From Rhizobium glycinendophyticum (GTDB lineage Bacteria > Pseudomonadota > Alphaproteobacteria > Rhizobiales > Rhizobiaceae): DNA of 64,000 bases. The stretch lies in the NCBI RefSeq assembly GCF_006443685.1, contig NZ_VFYP01000001.1:2480001-2544000 (forward strand), read 5' to 3'. Every line of letters starts with the position of its first letter. The first letter of the stretch is position 1. The notes beneath the pieces are model-generated. The model was not told where the DNA came from. It saw only the letters and a list, made by a program, of their open reading frames with translations, and ran no database searches. The position numbers and the translations under genes were made by a program. This document shows, in pieces, positions 10,488 to 17,922 of this stretch.

Positions 10488-10563
10488 GGGCCTGTAGCTC
10501 AATGGTTAGAGCCGGCGGCTCATAACCGCTTGGTTGGGGGTTCGAGTCCCTCCGGGCCCACCA
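10488..10563 (+). tRNA. tRNA with CAT anticodon (likely tRNA-Ile2, otherwise tRNA-Met)
   Basis: A complete 76-base cloverleaf is present with encoded CCA. The acceptor GGGCCTG pairs with CGGGCCC with one G-U. The D-arm is GCTC/GAGC. The anticodon stem GGCGG/CCGCT encloses CTCATAA, and the T-arm is GGGGG/CCCTC with TTCGAGT. Overall it is closer to the lysidine-modified tRNA-Ile(CAT) type (compare TTAGCTCAGTGGTTAGAGC of E. coli ileX) than to elongator tRNA-Met. Its last 17 bases serve as the attachment site of the neighbouring island. Confidence 0.95.
10547..10563 (+). repeat. Island attachment site, left copy (tRNA 3' end)
   Basis: TCCCTCCGGGCCCACCA is repeated exactly at 26085-26101. This copy is part of the functional tRNA. 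Flanking bases on either side differ between the two copies, so the identity is 17 bp long. Confidence 0.92.
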
Positions 10564-10614
10564 ATCTCTGCAAACCATTGATTTAAAACGAGAATTTTCA
10601 AGGCATTTTTCCAC

Positions 10615-10645
10615 CGTACACGGCAAATTACACCGCTGCGTACAC
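10615..10645 (+). promoter_or_regulatory. Possible integrase arm-type sites (CGTACAC repeats)
   Basis: CGTACAC occurs at 10615-10621 and 10639-10645 just inside the left end, and again at 25992-25998 near the right end, all in the same orientation. Short direct repeats near both ends are where tyrosine recombinases bind with their N-terminal domain. This is positional inference only. Confidence 0.35.
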
Positions 10646-10672
10646 ATTTCGAGCCAGAATGAGAGGCTTGAA

Positions 10673-12358
10673 GTGTATTTATGGAAACGCGAAAATGGAT
10701 TCACTTATCAGCAAAGAATTCCCGTTAGCGTCGAATCTCGATTTGGGAAATCACCCATCCGCGTGAATTTGGGGCCACTTCCTGCCGCTGCGGCACGGAA
10801 AAGAGCAATTATTCTTTCGGGTGCGGCCATGCAATTGATGGACGATCCGACTATGACCAGAGAAACCCTCGTTCACAGCCTGCGTGCTCTGAATGCTGAG
10901 TTGCAAGCCCTGAAGCACAAGAACTTTCCTCTCGGCGCTCTTGTCGTAAGAGCACGTCAGGAAGCGGACGAACTTGAAGCTGAGGGGGCCGAAAGCGACG
11001 CCCGCACTTTACGAGAAAAAGCTCAGCGGATTGCCGTCGAAAAAGCGGGAATAGCCGATTTTCGAAAGAGGCTCGAAGCCATCGCTGATGCCCTTTCCAA
11101 GGACTCGATTGCCTGGGAGTCGGAACGGGAAACCTTTCAATCCGTGGTGCGGACTCTCGGTTCTTTGGGCGCGCCAGTCCAGTTGCCTCAAGTTCAGCGT
11201 GAGCAGCAGGTTCAGCCTCCTGAACCTCAACCCACCGAATATAGGGATGCGCGAACGGTGACAGCATCCACCAAGTTCAGCGTCGCAGGCCGTGTAGTGC
11301 TCGATGCTCGAAAGGAAGCACTGGACAATGGTGATAAAGATAGAGTTCGCTACGAGGAGCGACTTGAAAACACGTTCTCGGCGTTCCTGAACGTCGTCGG
11401 CGATCATCCACTCAGTTTCTATTTGCCTATACACCTTCAGGACTTTGCGACGGTTATGGCAAAAGTTCCCAAAAATCGGACGAAGCACCCAATCTTCGCC
11501 GGTCTGAATCTGAAGCAGATGGTCGAAAAGAATGACAAGTTGCCTGAAAAGGACCGCATAAACAGCTTGTCTCAGACGACTGTTAAAGAGCATGTCGCGC
11601 AGATCAAACTCATCTGGGAGAAGGCAACGGCTGGTGTTACCGGAATTCGTGACATCCGATCATTTAACGTCACTATGCCCGCCGCCGCCACACCTGCCAT
11701 TAATCGGGAAGGCCTGCCGCCACTTTCGTTGAACACATGGTTGGCGGACAGTGTCAGTGCCAGGATAATGAAAAAACCGCATAAGGCTTGGTTGCCGCTC
11801 GTCGGTCTTCTGACGGGCATGCGTCTTTCCGAAATTGTCTATCTTCAATCGTCGGACATTGTCACCATCGAAGGGAATGAGGTGTTCGACCTGCGACTGC
11901 CATTGATCATAGATGGCAAGAAAGTTGATCGACCGCTTAAGACTCGTACTTCTGTGCGAATTGTCGCAATCCACCCTCTGCTTCAAGAATGTGGGTTTAT
12001 CGATTTCGCCAAAAAGCAACGAGGGCGTGGGGGATATATCTTTCCCCATTATCATACTGCGCGAGACCCCGCTGACGCGGCTCAGAAGCAAATGTCGAAT
12101 TGGATGGGTGCGCTCGACATCCACGAGTCTCAGCGTCAAGTTTTCCATTCGTTGAGACACAACGCAAAATCATGGTTCCGAATAAATGTCGGCGATGGCC
12201 TTGCAGACAAGCAATGCGGACATGCTGCTTCAACGGTCGGAGCTAAGTATGGGTTTAAAACGCTCCTGCCGGAAGAGATTCAGAAGATAATGTCTATTCC
12301 TGCACCGCGCGGCGTGGACTTCTCACCATTCATCGAATGGCGGCGTCTGGCAGAGTAA
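10673..12358 (+). CDS. Tyrosine-type site-specific integrase
   Basis: This 561-residue recombinase should insert and excise the island at the tRNA 3' end. The N-terminus (YLWKRENGFTYQQRIPV) resembles the DUF6538 domain found on many rhizobial integrases. A charged helical stretch follows (residues about 60-170), then a SAM-like core-binding domain, and the catalytic domain from about 350. Catalytic residues are visible: Arg in LLTGMRLSEIVYL near 383, the His-x-x-Arg pair in FHSLRHNAK near 491, His in CGHAAST near 516, and the nucleophile Tyr in AKYGF near 525. It sits next to attL reading inward. The catalytic set is complete, so the enzyme may be active. Confidence 0.95.
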   Translation: MYLWKRENGFTYQQRIPVSVESRFGKSPIRVNLGPLPAAAARKRAIILSGAAMQLMDDPTMTRETLVHSLRALNAELQALKHKNFPLGALVVRARQEADELEAEGAESDARTLREKAQRIAVEKAGIADFRKRLEAIADALSKDSIAWESERETFQSVVRTLGSLGAPVQLPQVQREQQVQPPEPQPTEYRDARTVTASTKFSVAGRVVLDARKEALDNGDKDRVRYEERLENTFSAFLNVVGDHPLSFYLPIHLQDFATVMAKVPKNRTKHPIFAGLNLKQMVEKNDKLPEKDRINSLSQTTVKEHVAQIKLIWEKATAGVTGIRDIRSFNVTMPAAATPAINREGLPPLSLNTWLADSVSARIMKKPHKAWLPLVGLLTGMRLSEIVYLQSSDIVTIEGNEVFDLRLPLIIDGKKVDRPLKTRTSVRIVAIHPLLQECGFIDFAKKQRGRGGYIFPHYHTARDPADAAQKQMSNWMGALDIHESQRQVFHSLRHNAKSWFRINVGDGLADKQCGHAASTVGAKYGFKTLLPEEIQKIMSIPAPRGVDFSPFIEWRRLAE

Positions 12359-12430
12359 TTGCGAAGCCACCTTTTCGCGCTCAATGAAGCCATGAAATGT
12401 ACCGCCGTCATTTGGCATGGATTCGAAAAT

Positions 12431-12832
12431 TTAACTTTGCGTGGAATTCCGAGAGTCTTCGAGTTGATATTCCAATTCGATTATTCTATCGAGCAAACTG
12501 CGTTTACGATTGTCCGGGTCGGGTAATTTTCGGAACATATCCATCATTTCTTTATAAATATTCTCGACGTTGTCTTCGGTTTCCCCTAAATCCTCGGATA
12601 TATCCCAAGCAAAACTCCAAAGTGAATGTTCTGAAATTGGACCGTCAGGTGAACTGACATCAAGCCCCAAGACTTCGGAGCGCGTTCTGACTGGCCCGTG
12701 CCACTTGAACTGGGAGGTCCAAAAGTCTTCCTTTGGATTTGCGGAAACCAAACGGGAGGCAAGATCAATATCTATGCCGAGATTGTAGCCCCGAAATTTT
12801 GTCGTGATAAATAAACCTCTCGGTTCTGCCAT
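12431..12832 (-). CDS. Hypothetical protein (island)
   Basis: This 133-residue acidic, soluble protein has no motif I recognise. It begins MAEPRGLFITTKFRGYNLG and ends in a charged helical stretch (LLDRIIELEYQLEDSRN) that may form a coiled coil. It is convergent with the integrase gene. The AT-rich codon use fits the island. It could be a cargo or regulatory gene; its reality rests on length and a plausible composition only. Confidence 0.55.
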   Translation of the reverse strand: MAEPRGLFITTKFRGYNLGIDIDLASRLVSANPKEDFWTSQFKWHGPVRTRSEVLGLDVSSPDGPISEHSLWSFAWDISEDLGETEDNVENIYKEMMDMFRKLPDPDNRKRSLLDRIIELEYQLEDSRNSTQS

Positions 12833-12896
12833 GGGATTTGCCTGCGGCTAAAGTGATGCATAAATTTTGAGTGTGGGCGGCTCGGCTGTAAACACC

Positions 12897-13133
12897 TCAA
12901 GCCATCAACCGATGAAACGCTTGCAGGCCATCTTTCCTAATTTCTGCCCTCACTGCTTCTGCCGCGCCGGGTAGGCGGGATTTGCGAACCAACGTCTTTT
13001 TCGCGCTTCCATGAGGTTGGATATAGATCGCTGCGACGTAGCAGAGAATTCCGCCGTTTTTGTCCGATTGCGACACCTCGACAATCTCGACGTTAACCGT
13101 CAGACCTCGGATTTTGGTGATCTTGTGGCGCAT
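12897..13133 (-). CDS. Small hypothetical protein (island)
   Basis: This 78-residue basic protein (MRHKITKIRGLTVNVEIVEV at the start) is preceded by a clear GGAG site eight bases before its ATG. No domain is recognised. A perfect 7-bp inverted repeat (13185-13200) lies about 50 bases upstream and could be its operator. The position near the integrase and the small basic character would allow an excisionase or regulator role, but nothing in the sequence proves it. Confidence 0.6.
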   Translation of the reverse strand: MRHKITKIRGLTVNVEIVEVSQSDKNGGILCYVAAIYIQPHGSAKKTLVRKSRLPGAAEAVRAEIRKDGLQAFHRLMA

Positions 13134-13184
13134 TGAAATCTCCGCTTTCTGTTTGAATTTATTGGGAAAATATAACAGAAATCG

Positions 13185-13200
13185 GGATTCTTGAGAATCC
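13185..13200. promoter_or_regulatory. Perfect inverted repeat upstream of the 78-residue gene
   Basis: GGATTCT and AGAATCC are exact 7-bp arms separated by TG. The site lies 52 bases upstream of the minus-strand gene that starts at 13133 and could bind a dimeric regulator. Confidence 0.45.
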
Positions 13201-13634
13201 TCCGGGCGGATTTGATGTCGGCTTTGGGATAGCGTTGATTAACGGAGTTGGTTGGATTCTAACGACTTTTGCGGAGCGACTGCCTGCCTTGGTTTCGGGT
13301 GCCGAACGGAGCGGGAGGGTTGTCAAGGGGCCGCCCAGAGCCACGCACAGGCCGCAAGGCCGAGCATGGCGAGGACGGTGCGTAGCGAACCCTTGACTGA
13401 CCGGAGCGACAAATCCTACCGCAACCAGAGCAGGACAAGGAGGGCAAAGCCCGCAATGCCCTGCTCCGGACTAGCCCCCCGGCAATGAGGGTGGAGGCGG
13501 GCAAGGCCGCAGGCCGCGACAGGGGGCAAAGCCCCCGCGAGGTACGTCAGCAAATTTTTTTTGAGGCAGGTTTCGAGACCTGATTTCGAGGAAAATTTTC
13601 TGAAAACGGTTGTTTGTCAACGGAATAACAGAAA

Positions 13635-13657
13635 GCAAAATGCAACTTGCATTTTGC
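13635..13657. repeat. 23-bp palindrome (11-bp arms) in the origin zone
   Basis: GCAAAATGCAA and TTGCATTTTGC are perfect arms around a single C. The stem can be extended imperfectly by AAA/TTT-rich flanks. Its AT-rich make-up and lack of a U-run favour a cruciform or protein-binding site over a terminator. Confidence 0.7.
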
Positions 13658-13810
13658 ACTTTGCTTTGTTTTCATTGGCTTTTTTAATCCGCCTCTTGCG
13701 CTATTTTCGCTCTTCACCTACCTTTGTTTGCAGGAAAGCCGATCAGGGTTTTTTGTCACCCCTAGGGGGATTGGAATTAAAGTTCTCGGACTTTTATTCA
13801 GCTTGATCGG

Positions 13811-13821
13811 TCTTTCCTATC
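13811..13821 (+). other. Candidate rolling-circle nick site (pC194-like)
   Basis: TCTTTCCTATC matches 10 of 11 bases of TCTTTCTTATC, the remembered core nick region of pC194-family plasmids. The island Rep protein downstream has the HUH layout of that broad group. The comparison is from memory and the site is short, so it is only a candidate. Confidence 0.3.
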
Positions 13822-13865
13822 GCCTGGGTCCAAACTTGGCGTGGATTTGAACGAACGGACTTTCA

Positions 13866-14077
13866 CCGCCGTGCAGGTGGCTCTGAAAGTACATGCGGCC
13901 CTGAACCGGTCGTGTTTTTCCGCCGTATAGGCGGCTCTTATTCCCTGCGTCAGCAGGGATGTCCCGCTTCTGTCATCGACAGTGGCCTTTCTCTGCAAAC
14001 GCAGAGTCAGGGAGCGCATTCGTGCGCTCTCGCTTTCAACTATCATCAGCAACTCTGCTTCCCGTCTCAACGGGAAG
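13866..14077 (+). other. Array of seven short stem-loops upstream of a small-gene operon
   Basis: Seven separate perfect or near-perfect hairpins lie in 212 bases. They are CCGCC-GTGCA-GGTGG (13866), CCGCC-GTATA-GGCGG (13920), CCCTGC-GTCA-GCAGGG (13943), CTGTC-ATC-GACAG (13970), CTCTGC-AAAC-GCAGAG (13991), GAGCGCA-TTCG-TGCGCTC (14012) and CTTCCCGT-CTCA-ACGGGAAG (14058). The first two share flanks (both followed by CTCT) while a stem base pair changes from G-U to G-C and the loop differs. The last ends 35 bases before the next start codon. It could be a structured leader RNA, a separate ncRNA or a single-strand origin. Confidence 0.7.
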
Positions 14078-14112
14078 GGGCGAAGCTTTGCCAAAATTTG
14101 GAAAGGAAGACC

Positions 14113-14433
14113 ATGTTTCACCAGATTGCTACGAAGGTCGAGGAAATCGCGACCGGTACACCACTTGAGCAAATAAAGGGCTCGACCACCGTCCGCGTCG
14201 CTGTCGGTTTGATTGTTGGCAAGTGCCTCACCAACGTCGAGTTCTCTGATCGACAAGCCTGGGAGATGTTGGATGAGGTCCAAAAGAAGGCCGTCGTTCA
14301 TCATAGACCGAAATCCAAATATGCCAGATGGCTCGCCAAGGAAGAGGCTGAAGACAGACGCCTTACCGAGGAGCTGCGAAAAGAGGGACGCCTCACTGTG
14401 GTTCTCTCCGATGGGACTGTTCTGAATGGCTGA
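14113..14433 (+). CDS. Small hypothetical protein, paralogue of the 14608 gene
   Basis: This 106-residue protein starts at the ATG preceded by GGAAGG; the frame is open further upstream, but that part crosses the hairpin array. Its core (EIATGTPLEQIKGSTTVRVA then VGLIVGK and AWEMLDEVQKKAVVHH) aligns with the product of the gene at 14608. This shows the two are paralogues. No named domain is recognised. It is the first gene of a three-gene overlapping operon lying between the stem-loop array and the rep gene, so it probably belongs to the element's replication or maintenance module. Confidence 0.7.
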   Translation: MFHQIATKVEEIATGTPLEQIKGSTTVRVAVGLIVGKCLTNVEFSDRQAWEMLDEVQKKAVVHHRPKSKYARWLAKEEAEDRRLTEELRKEGRLTVVLSDGTVLNG

Positions 14434-14608
14434 GCTGGATTTCCTCAAACTACTTGAGCGCCACCGTACGGAACGACTGGCTGCGTTGGTGAAAGATCAG
14501 CCGCCCGAATTTTGGGCGGCTGTCGGCGAAAAGCTCGATAGCTCCCCTGACGAGACCATCACTATGGATGAACTTATGGGGCTGCTGCGTGAAAAGGATT
14601 TGGATTGA
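14426..14608 (+). CDS. Small hypothetical protein (60 aa) in three-gene operon
   Basis: This 60-residue acidic protein (MAELDFLKLLERHRTERLAA at the start) overlaps the end of the preceding gene by eight bases and the start of the next by one base. Such tight overlaps imply translational coupling. It looks helical and has no recognised domain. The conserved spacing with its neighbours is the main reason to accept it as real. Confidence 0.65.
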   Translation: MAELDFLKLLERHRTERLAALVKDQPPEFWAAVGEKLDSSPDETITMDELMGLLREKDLD

Positions 14609-14901
14609 TGTTCAGACAGCTTTCAAAGGATGACCGATCTATCCGTCACGACAGCGTATATTTGGAGATTGGGCAGTGCGTAGCCGCTGTGGCGCGTGGC
14701 ACGCCGATCCATGATCTTCAATGCTCATCCACTATCCATATGGCGGTTGCCTTCATTGTCGGGGCCAGGGTCTGGAACGCAAACTGGAGCGACGAGGCTA
14801 TCTGGAAGATGCTCGACAGATGGCAACGTCTCGCGGTCTTCGACCATGGAGTTCACCCGGCGTTCAAGGCCGTGGCGGTCGATGACACTCTTGGCGTTTG
14901 A
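14608..14901 (+). CDS. Small hypothetical protein, paralogue of the 14113 gene
   Basis: This 97-residue protein starts at the ATG inside the TGATG overlap with the preceding stop; a TTG three bases earlier is less likely. Its core (AVARGTPIHDLQCSSTIHMA, VAFIVGA, IWKMLDRWQRLAVFDH) matches the 14113 product position by position. The common pattern is a GTP-(L/I)-x3-x-ST start, a hydrophobic (V/A)xxIVG turn and a (A/I)WxMLD helix. A symmetric terminator follows 36 bases later. The function is unknown; it may be a plasmid-type maintenance protein. Confidence 0.7.
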   Translation: MFRQLSKDDRSIRHDSVYLEIGQCVAAVARGTPIHDLQCSSTIHMAVAFIVGARVWNANWSDEAIWKMLDRWQRLAVFDHGVHPAFKAVAVDDTLGV

Positions 14902-14937
14902 TCGATTGACGCCGAAAGTTTTTCCTCTGACCATAAA

Positions 14938-14978
14938 AAAACACCGCGTCACAGGGCTGGAACCCTCAGCGGTGTTTT
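14938..14978. terminator. Bidirectional-type intrinsic terminator
   Basis: AAAACACCGC and GCGGTGTTTT are exact 10-bp arms. The 21-base interval includes a second small stem, AGGG/CCCT. A and T runs on both sides allow it to stop transcription in either direction. It separates the small-gene operon from rep. Confidence 0.85.
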
Positions 14979-15041
14979 CGATCATTGTTTAATAAAGATG
15001 AACAAAGAAATGTTTATTGTAAAGCTCCAATTGACGATTAG

Positions 15042-16862
15042 GTGAGCGCCGGGCTGGCAAATAGCCCAGCCCCAGAACGACAGACAGACGATTTTCAAAA
15101 AAGAAATGTTGACATTAATCGGAAGCCAGAAGCTTCCGGTCGCCGCAGGTCAAATGACCGCGCCATTTCAAGGCTATTCGACGATCTCCCACCTGCACCT
15201 GAAATTAAATCGTTCTCCGACGGTGAACGGGCTGTTCGTGCTGTCGTTTCCAAGAATCTAGAGGCCGCCAAGGCAAGGCCGCAGGCCGCGCAGAACCGGG
15301 CCGAAAAGGCCCGTCTCGATAAAGGAGACGCTACGTTGACACCTTCAGGTGACGGCGTGGTGACTCCGCAAAAGGAAGAGACCGAACCAAGGACATCTAA
15401 CGACAGTCGACAAATCCAGAGGTGGAGACTGAAACACACCGTCGCCAATGTCCTCCGTGCCGCAACGCCAGCAGGAGGAAAAACTCCGGGGGTCTGCAAA
15501 TGTGGCACGGCGAAGCGTTGCGAAGACGGATCGGAAGCCCCGTTTGTAACTTTCTACAACCAGGATGGCAGACCGGGCATTCGGGGCGTCTTTTATTGCG
15601 ACAGCCCTTGGCTTTGCCCGACTTGCGCGCCCCGCTGCGCTGCTAAACGGGCTGAGAGCGTCCAGCGGGTTTTCGACGCAACGGAGAGGAAAGGCGGGCA
15701 AGTCGTTTTCATCACCTTGACGGTTCGGCACGGTCCAGAGGACGAGCTGAAGGATTTGAAAAAACTCGTGACCAACGCTTGTACAAAGGTGCGGCAGGGC
15801 AAGCCTTGGGCTTTGGCTGTCAAGCGTCACGATATCCAGGGTGTATTGGTTGGCCCGGAGGTGACGTGGAGTCTAAAGGCGGGATGGCATTTCCATCTTC
15901 ACCTGGCTATACCGATGATCGAGAAGGACGACGGCGTGTCGACCGCCGAAGAGCGTGCGAAAGCCGCTGGTGAATGGATCATCAATCGGTATTTGGCGTA
16001 TATCCAACGCGAAGGCGGTAACGTCCAGCGCCGGTACTATGGGGAAAAAGACGAACCTACCGCTCTTCGCGAAGCCCAGGACGTGCAGGTTGTTTGGCGT
16101 CGTGAAGACCTCGCCGACTATATTGCTAAGGGGTCCGGGGCATGGGAAGTCGCCGCCGCTGGAGCGACGAAGACCCGCACAAAAAATCGGCGGATCGGCG
16201 GCATGACCCCATGGGACTTGGCAGCGCGTGCTGGACGTGGCGACAAGATCGCTGCAGCACGGTTTGCCGAATATGCAAGCGTTATGCCCGGAACAAGGTC
16301 CTGCATCATCACAAAGGCCCTGGCCGACAAACTCGGCATTCAGCCAGATGCAGATGGAAAGGAAGGCGAAGGGGAGCCCGATGACGAGGACAACGGCACT
16401 ATCGTTGTCGGCAGTCTGGAAACGAAGCGTTGGCATCGGGTGCTGCGGATGGGCTATGCGCCTGATGTGTTACGAGCAGTTGGGCATTGCCAGCCCTGGC
16501 CAGAGATTGACGGGATGGTACGGCGTTTCCTTGGCGAGACTGAGGAGGAGCCGGTCAAGTCTCCGGAAACACAGCAAATGGAACGGGACTTCGAGCAGAT
16601 ACAGCGGGAGCCGTTGCCGTCGCATCCCGTGATGCTGCCGCCTAAGTTCCACGAGCCAACGCTGGGCGAACTGATCAGCGAGATTGAACAAGTAGCGGTG
16701 CTACAGTTTCGCGGCAGCAAAGGACGGGCGGTGCAGGCAGTGCTCGATGCGCACCGGGCCAAAGCCGATTCGATGGGCGCACCGGATGACAAGGGGCGTC
16801 CGAAAGGGTTGCCATGTGTGTTTCCGCCGTTTGCGGAAATCTGGCAAGCACTCGCGGCGTAG
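15042..16862 (+). CDS. Rolling-circle replication initiator (HUH Rep protein)
   Basis: This 606-residue protein should nick an origin and start rolling-circle replication. After a long, probably disordered N-terminus come a cysteine cluster (CPTCAPRCAAKRAES near residue 193), a VFITLTVRHG strand, the metal-binding GWHFHLHLAIP (HUH-type) near 281-289, and a catalytic Tyr-x-x-Lys-like LADYIAKGSGAWE near 360. RIGGMTPWDLAARAG follows, as in other Rep_1-like proteins. The only reasonable start is the GTG at 15042, with a weak ribosome site. It follows a terminator, so it should have its own promoter. Finding a Rep in an integrated element suggests the excised circle can replicate. Confidence 0.82.
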   Translation: MSAGLANSPAPERQTDDFQKRNVDINRKPEASGRRRSNDRAISRLFDDLPPAPEIKSFSDGERAVRAVVSKNLEAAKARPQAAQNRAEKARLDKGDATLTPSGDGVVTPQKEETEPRTSNDSRQIQRWRLKHTVANVLRAATPAGGKTPGVCKCGTAKRCEDGSEAPFVTFYNQDGRPGIRGVFYCDSPWLCPTCAPRCAAKRAESVQRVFDATERKGGQVVFITLTVRHGPEDELKDLKKLVTNACTKVRQGKPWALAVKRHDIQGVLVGPEVTWSLKAGWHFHLHLAIPMIEKDDGVSTAEERAKAAGEWIINRYLAYIQREGGNVQRRYYGEKDEPTALREAQDVQVVWRREDLADYIAKGSGAWEVAAAGATKTRTKNRRIGGMTPWDLAARAGRGDKIAAARFAEYASVMPGTRSCIITKALADKLGIQPDADGKEGEGEPDDEDNGTIVVGSLETKRWHRVLRMGYAPDVLRAVGHCQPWPEIDGMVRRFLGETEEEPVKSPETQQMERDFEQIQREPLPSHPVMLPPKFHEPTLGELISEIEQVAVLQFRGSKGRAVQAVLDAHRAKADSMGAPDDKGRPKGLPCVFPPFAEIWQALAA

Positions 16863-17019
16863 CCTCCCCGGATATAGAGGGGTCTGCCGGAAGGCTCTCG
16901 ATGAAGTCGTCCCTCGGAGGAGGCCCCCCGGCAAGGTCCGGCTGAAGGTCCCTCCATGGAATGGCCGACGCCTTCGAAGAATGCGTTAGTCGGTCACTAC
17001 AGCTTTGCTACCCCTGGAC

Positions 17020-17922
17020 TCAAACTTGGACCGCATCAGGAACGTCGTATGTGTTCCCGGAAAACCCTGAACGTAACCGATGATCGAGGAGAGCCGTTAA
17101 AATGTCTCGACATGTCTCCGGCGTCGGGACGATCTTCCCGTCAGCATCGAAGACAATGTTAAGCTCATACTCCGCGAACCGAAGCCGCAGATTACTCATG
17201 AACGCCGCATCTTTATAGAACGATTTCGAACGGATCGCAGACATGCGGCGCAGTTGAAGCCGATTTGTACCGACGAACTCGCTCAACGGTGCCAAGTCAG
17301 AAAAGACCTCGGCAAACTCTGTCTCCGCCTGCATTTCAGCAAAATCATTCTCATGAGCAGCTCGATAGTTCAATATTGTTTCAAAGTTTCGTTTGTCAGA
17401 AACAAGCAACTCGCCGTTGATGCAAAAGAAATCAAATGTTCTGTGGATTTTGAATCCGTCGTCTTCGGCAAGATCAAGCTCCCGATCTTTGTAGATAGCC
17501 GTTAAAACGCTGGTGGCTGCTTTGGTTCTCCACGATGGATCGGTTCTTCGCGCGGCGAATACCACCTGCCCATTTCGAACAAATCTAACAACATAGAATT
17601 TGGCGTTGCGCAGTGTTTTCACTGAGCGTGTCTTGCGTCCATTGGTAACCTGGCCAATCGCCTCAGCGATCACATGCACATCGGTCTCGTCCGAAGGAAG
17701 CGTCAGGACACTTTCTTCGTTGTTCTGGGCAAGAAGACTATAATCTTGCTCCTCTGAAAACCCTTGGAGCTGAGACAGAAAAACACGTTTTAGCTCTTGA
17801 TCGAGGTCGTCTGTCGTCTCGATCCAATGGCCATTGACTGCTGGAATCGTACCTTTGAACGTCCAAAGTGTTAAATCGGCTTCCTCAACATTGAACGCTT
17901 TGAGGTTCGCGAGTTCCGTCAT
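17020..17922 (-). CDS. kwaB: Kiwa anti-phage system protein KwaB (DUF4868)
   Basis: This 300-residue protein matches the DUF4868/KwaB pattern as I remember it: a mixed N-terminal half, a central strand (FYVVRFVRNGQVVFAARR), and the hallmark KIHRTFDFFCINGELLV with NFETILNYRAAHENDF. After these come FVGTNRLQLRRMSAIRSKSF, YKDAAF and a C-terminal LLDHRL. In Kiwa, KwaB works with the membrane protein KwaA to stop phage replication after phage attack is sensed at the envelope. The gene overlaps kwaA by four bases (ATGA), which is the expected order kwaA-kwaB on the minus strand. Codon use is AT-rich, consistent with recent acquisition. Confidence 0.88.
   Translation of the reverse strand: MTELANLKAFNVEEADLTLWTFKGTIPAVNGHWIETTDDLDQELKRVFLSQLQGFSEEQDYSLLAQNNEESVLTLPSDETDVHVIAEAIGQVTNGRKTRSVKTLRNAKFYVVRFVRNGQVVFAARRTDPSWRTKAATSVLTAIYKDRELDLAEDDGFKIHRTFDFFCINGELLVSDKRNFETILNYRAAHENDFAEMQAETEFAEVFSDLAPLSEFVGTNRLQLRRMSAIRSKSFYKDAAFMSNLRLRFAEYELNIVFDADGKIVPTPETCRDILTALLDHRLRSGFSGNTYDVPDAVQV

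Larger units (their letters stand above)
13134..13865. other. Structured non-coding region, probable replication/transfer origin zone
   Basis: No convincing gene lies here. The left half (about 13340-13540) is GC-rich with many small hairpins, such as GGCC-GCAA-GGCC and GGGGGC-AAA-GCCCCC. A larger stem formed by GAGCAGG and CCTGCTC encloses GGGC-AAA-GCCC. The right half is AT-rich with CAGGT/ACCTG around 13567-13582, a 23-bp palindrome and a possible nick site. Such a mix of hairpins and AT-rich DNA near a Rep gene is usual for plasmid origins. Confidence 0.5.

Noticed and set aside
13866..14077. CRISPR array
   Set aside because: The hairpins differ from each other in sequence and spacing. 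There are no constant repeats with variable spacers and no cas genes.
13798..14448. 216-codon minus-strand open frame across the stem-loop array
   Set aside because: It covers seven inverted repeats and the start of a coupled plus-strand operon; the product has no domain and the hairpins explain the sequence better.
13824..17040. Similar stretches near 13824 and 17014 (CCTGG...AAACTTGG)
   Set aside because: The match is short with gaps and the second copy abuts the kwaB end; it is not convincing as a repeated origin or recombination site.
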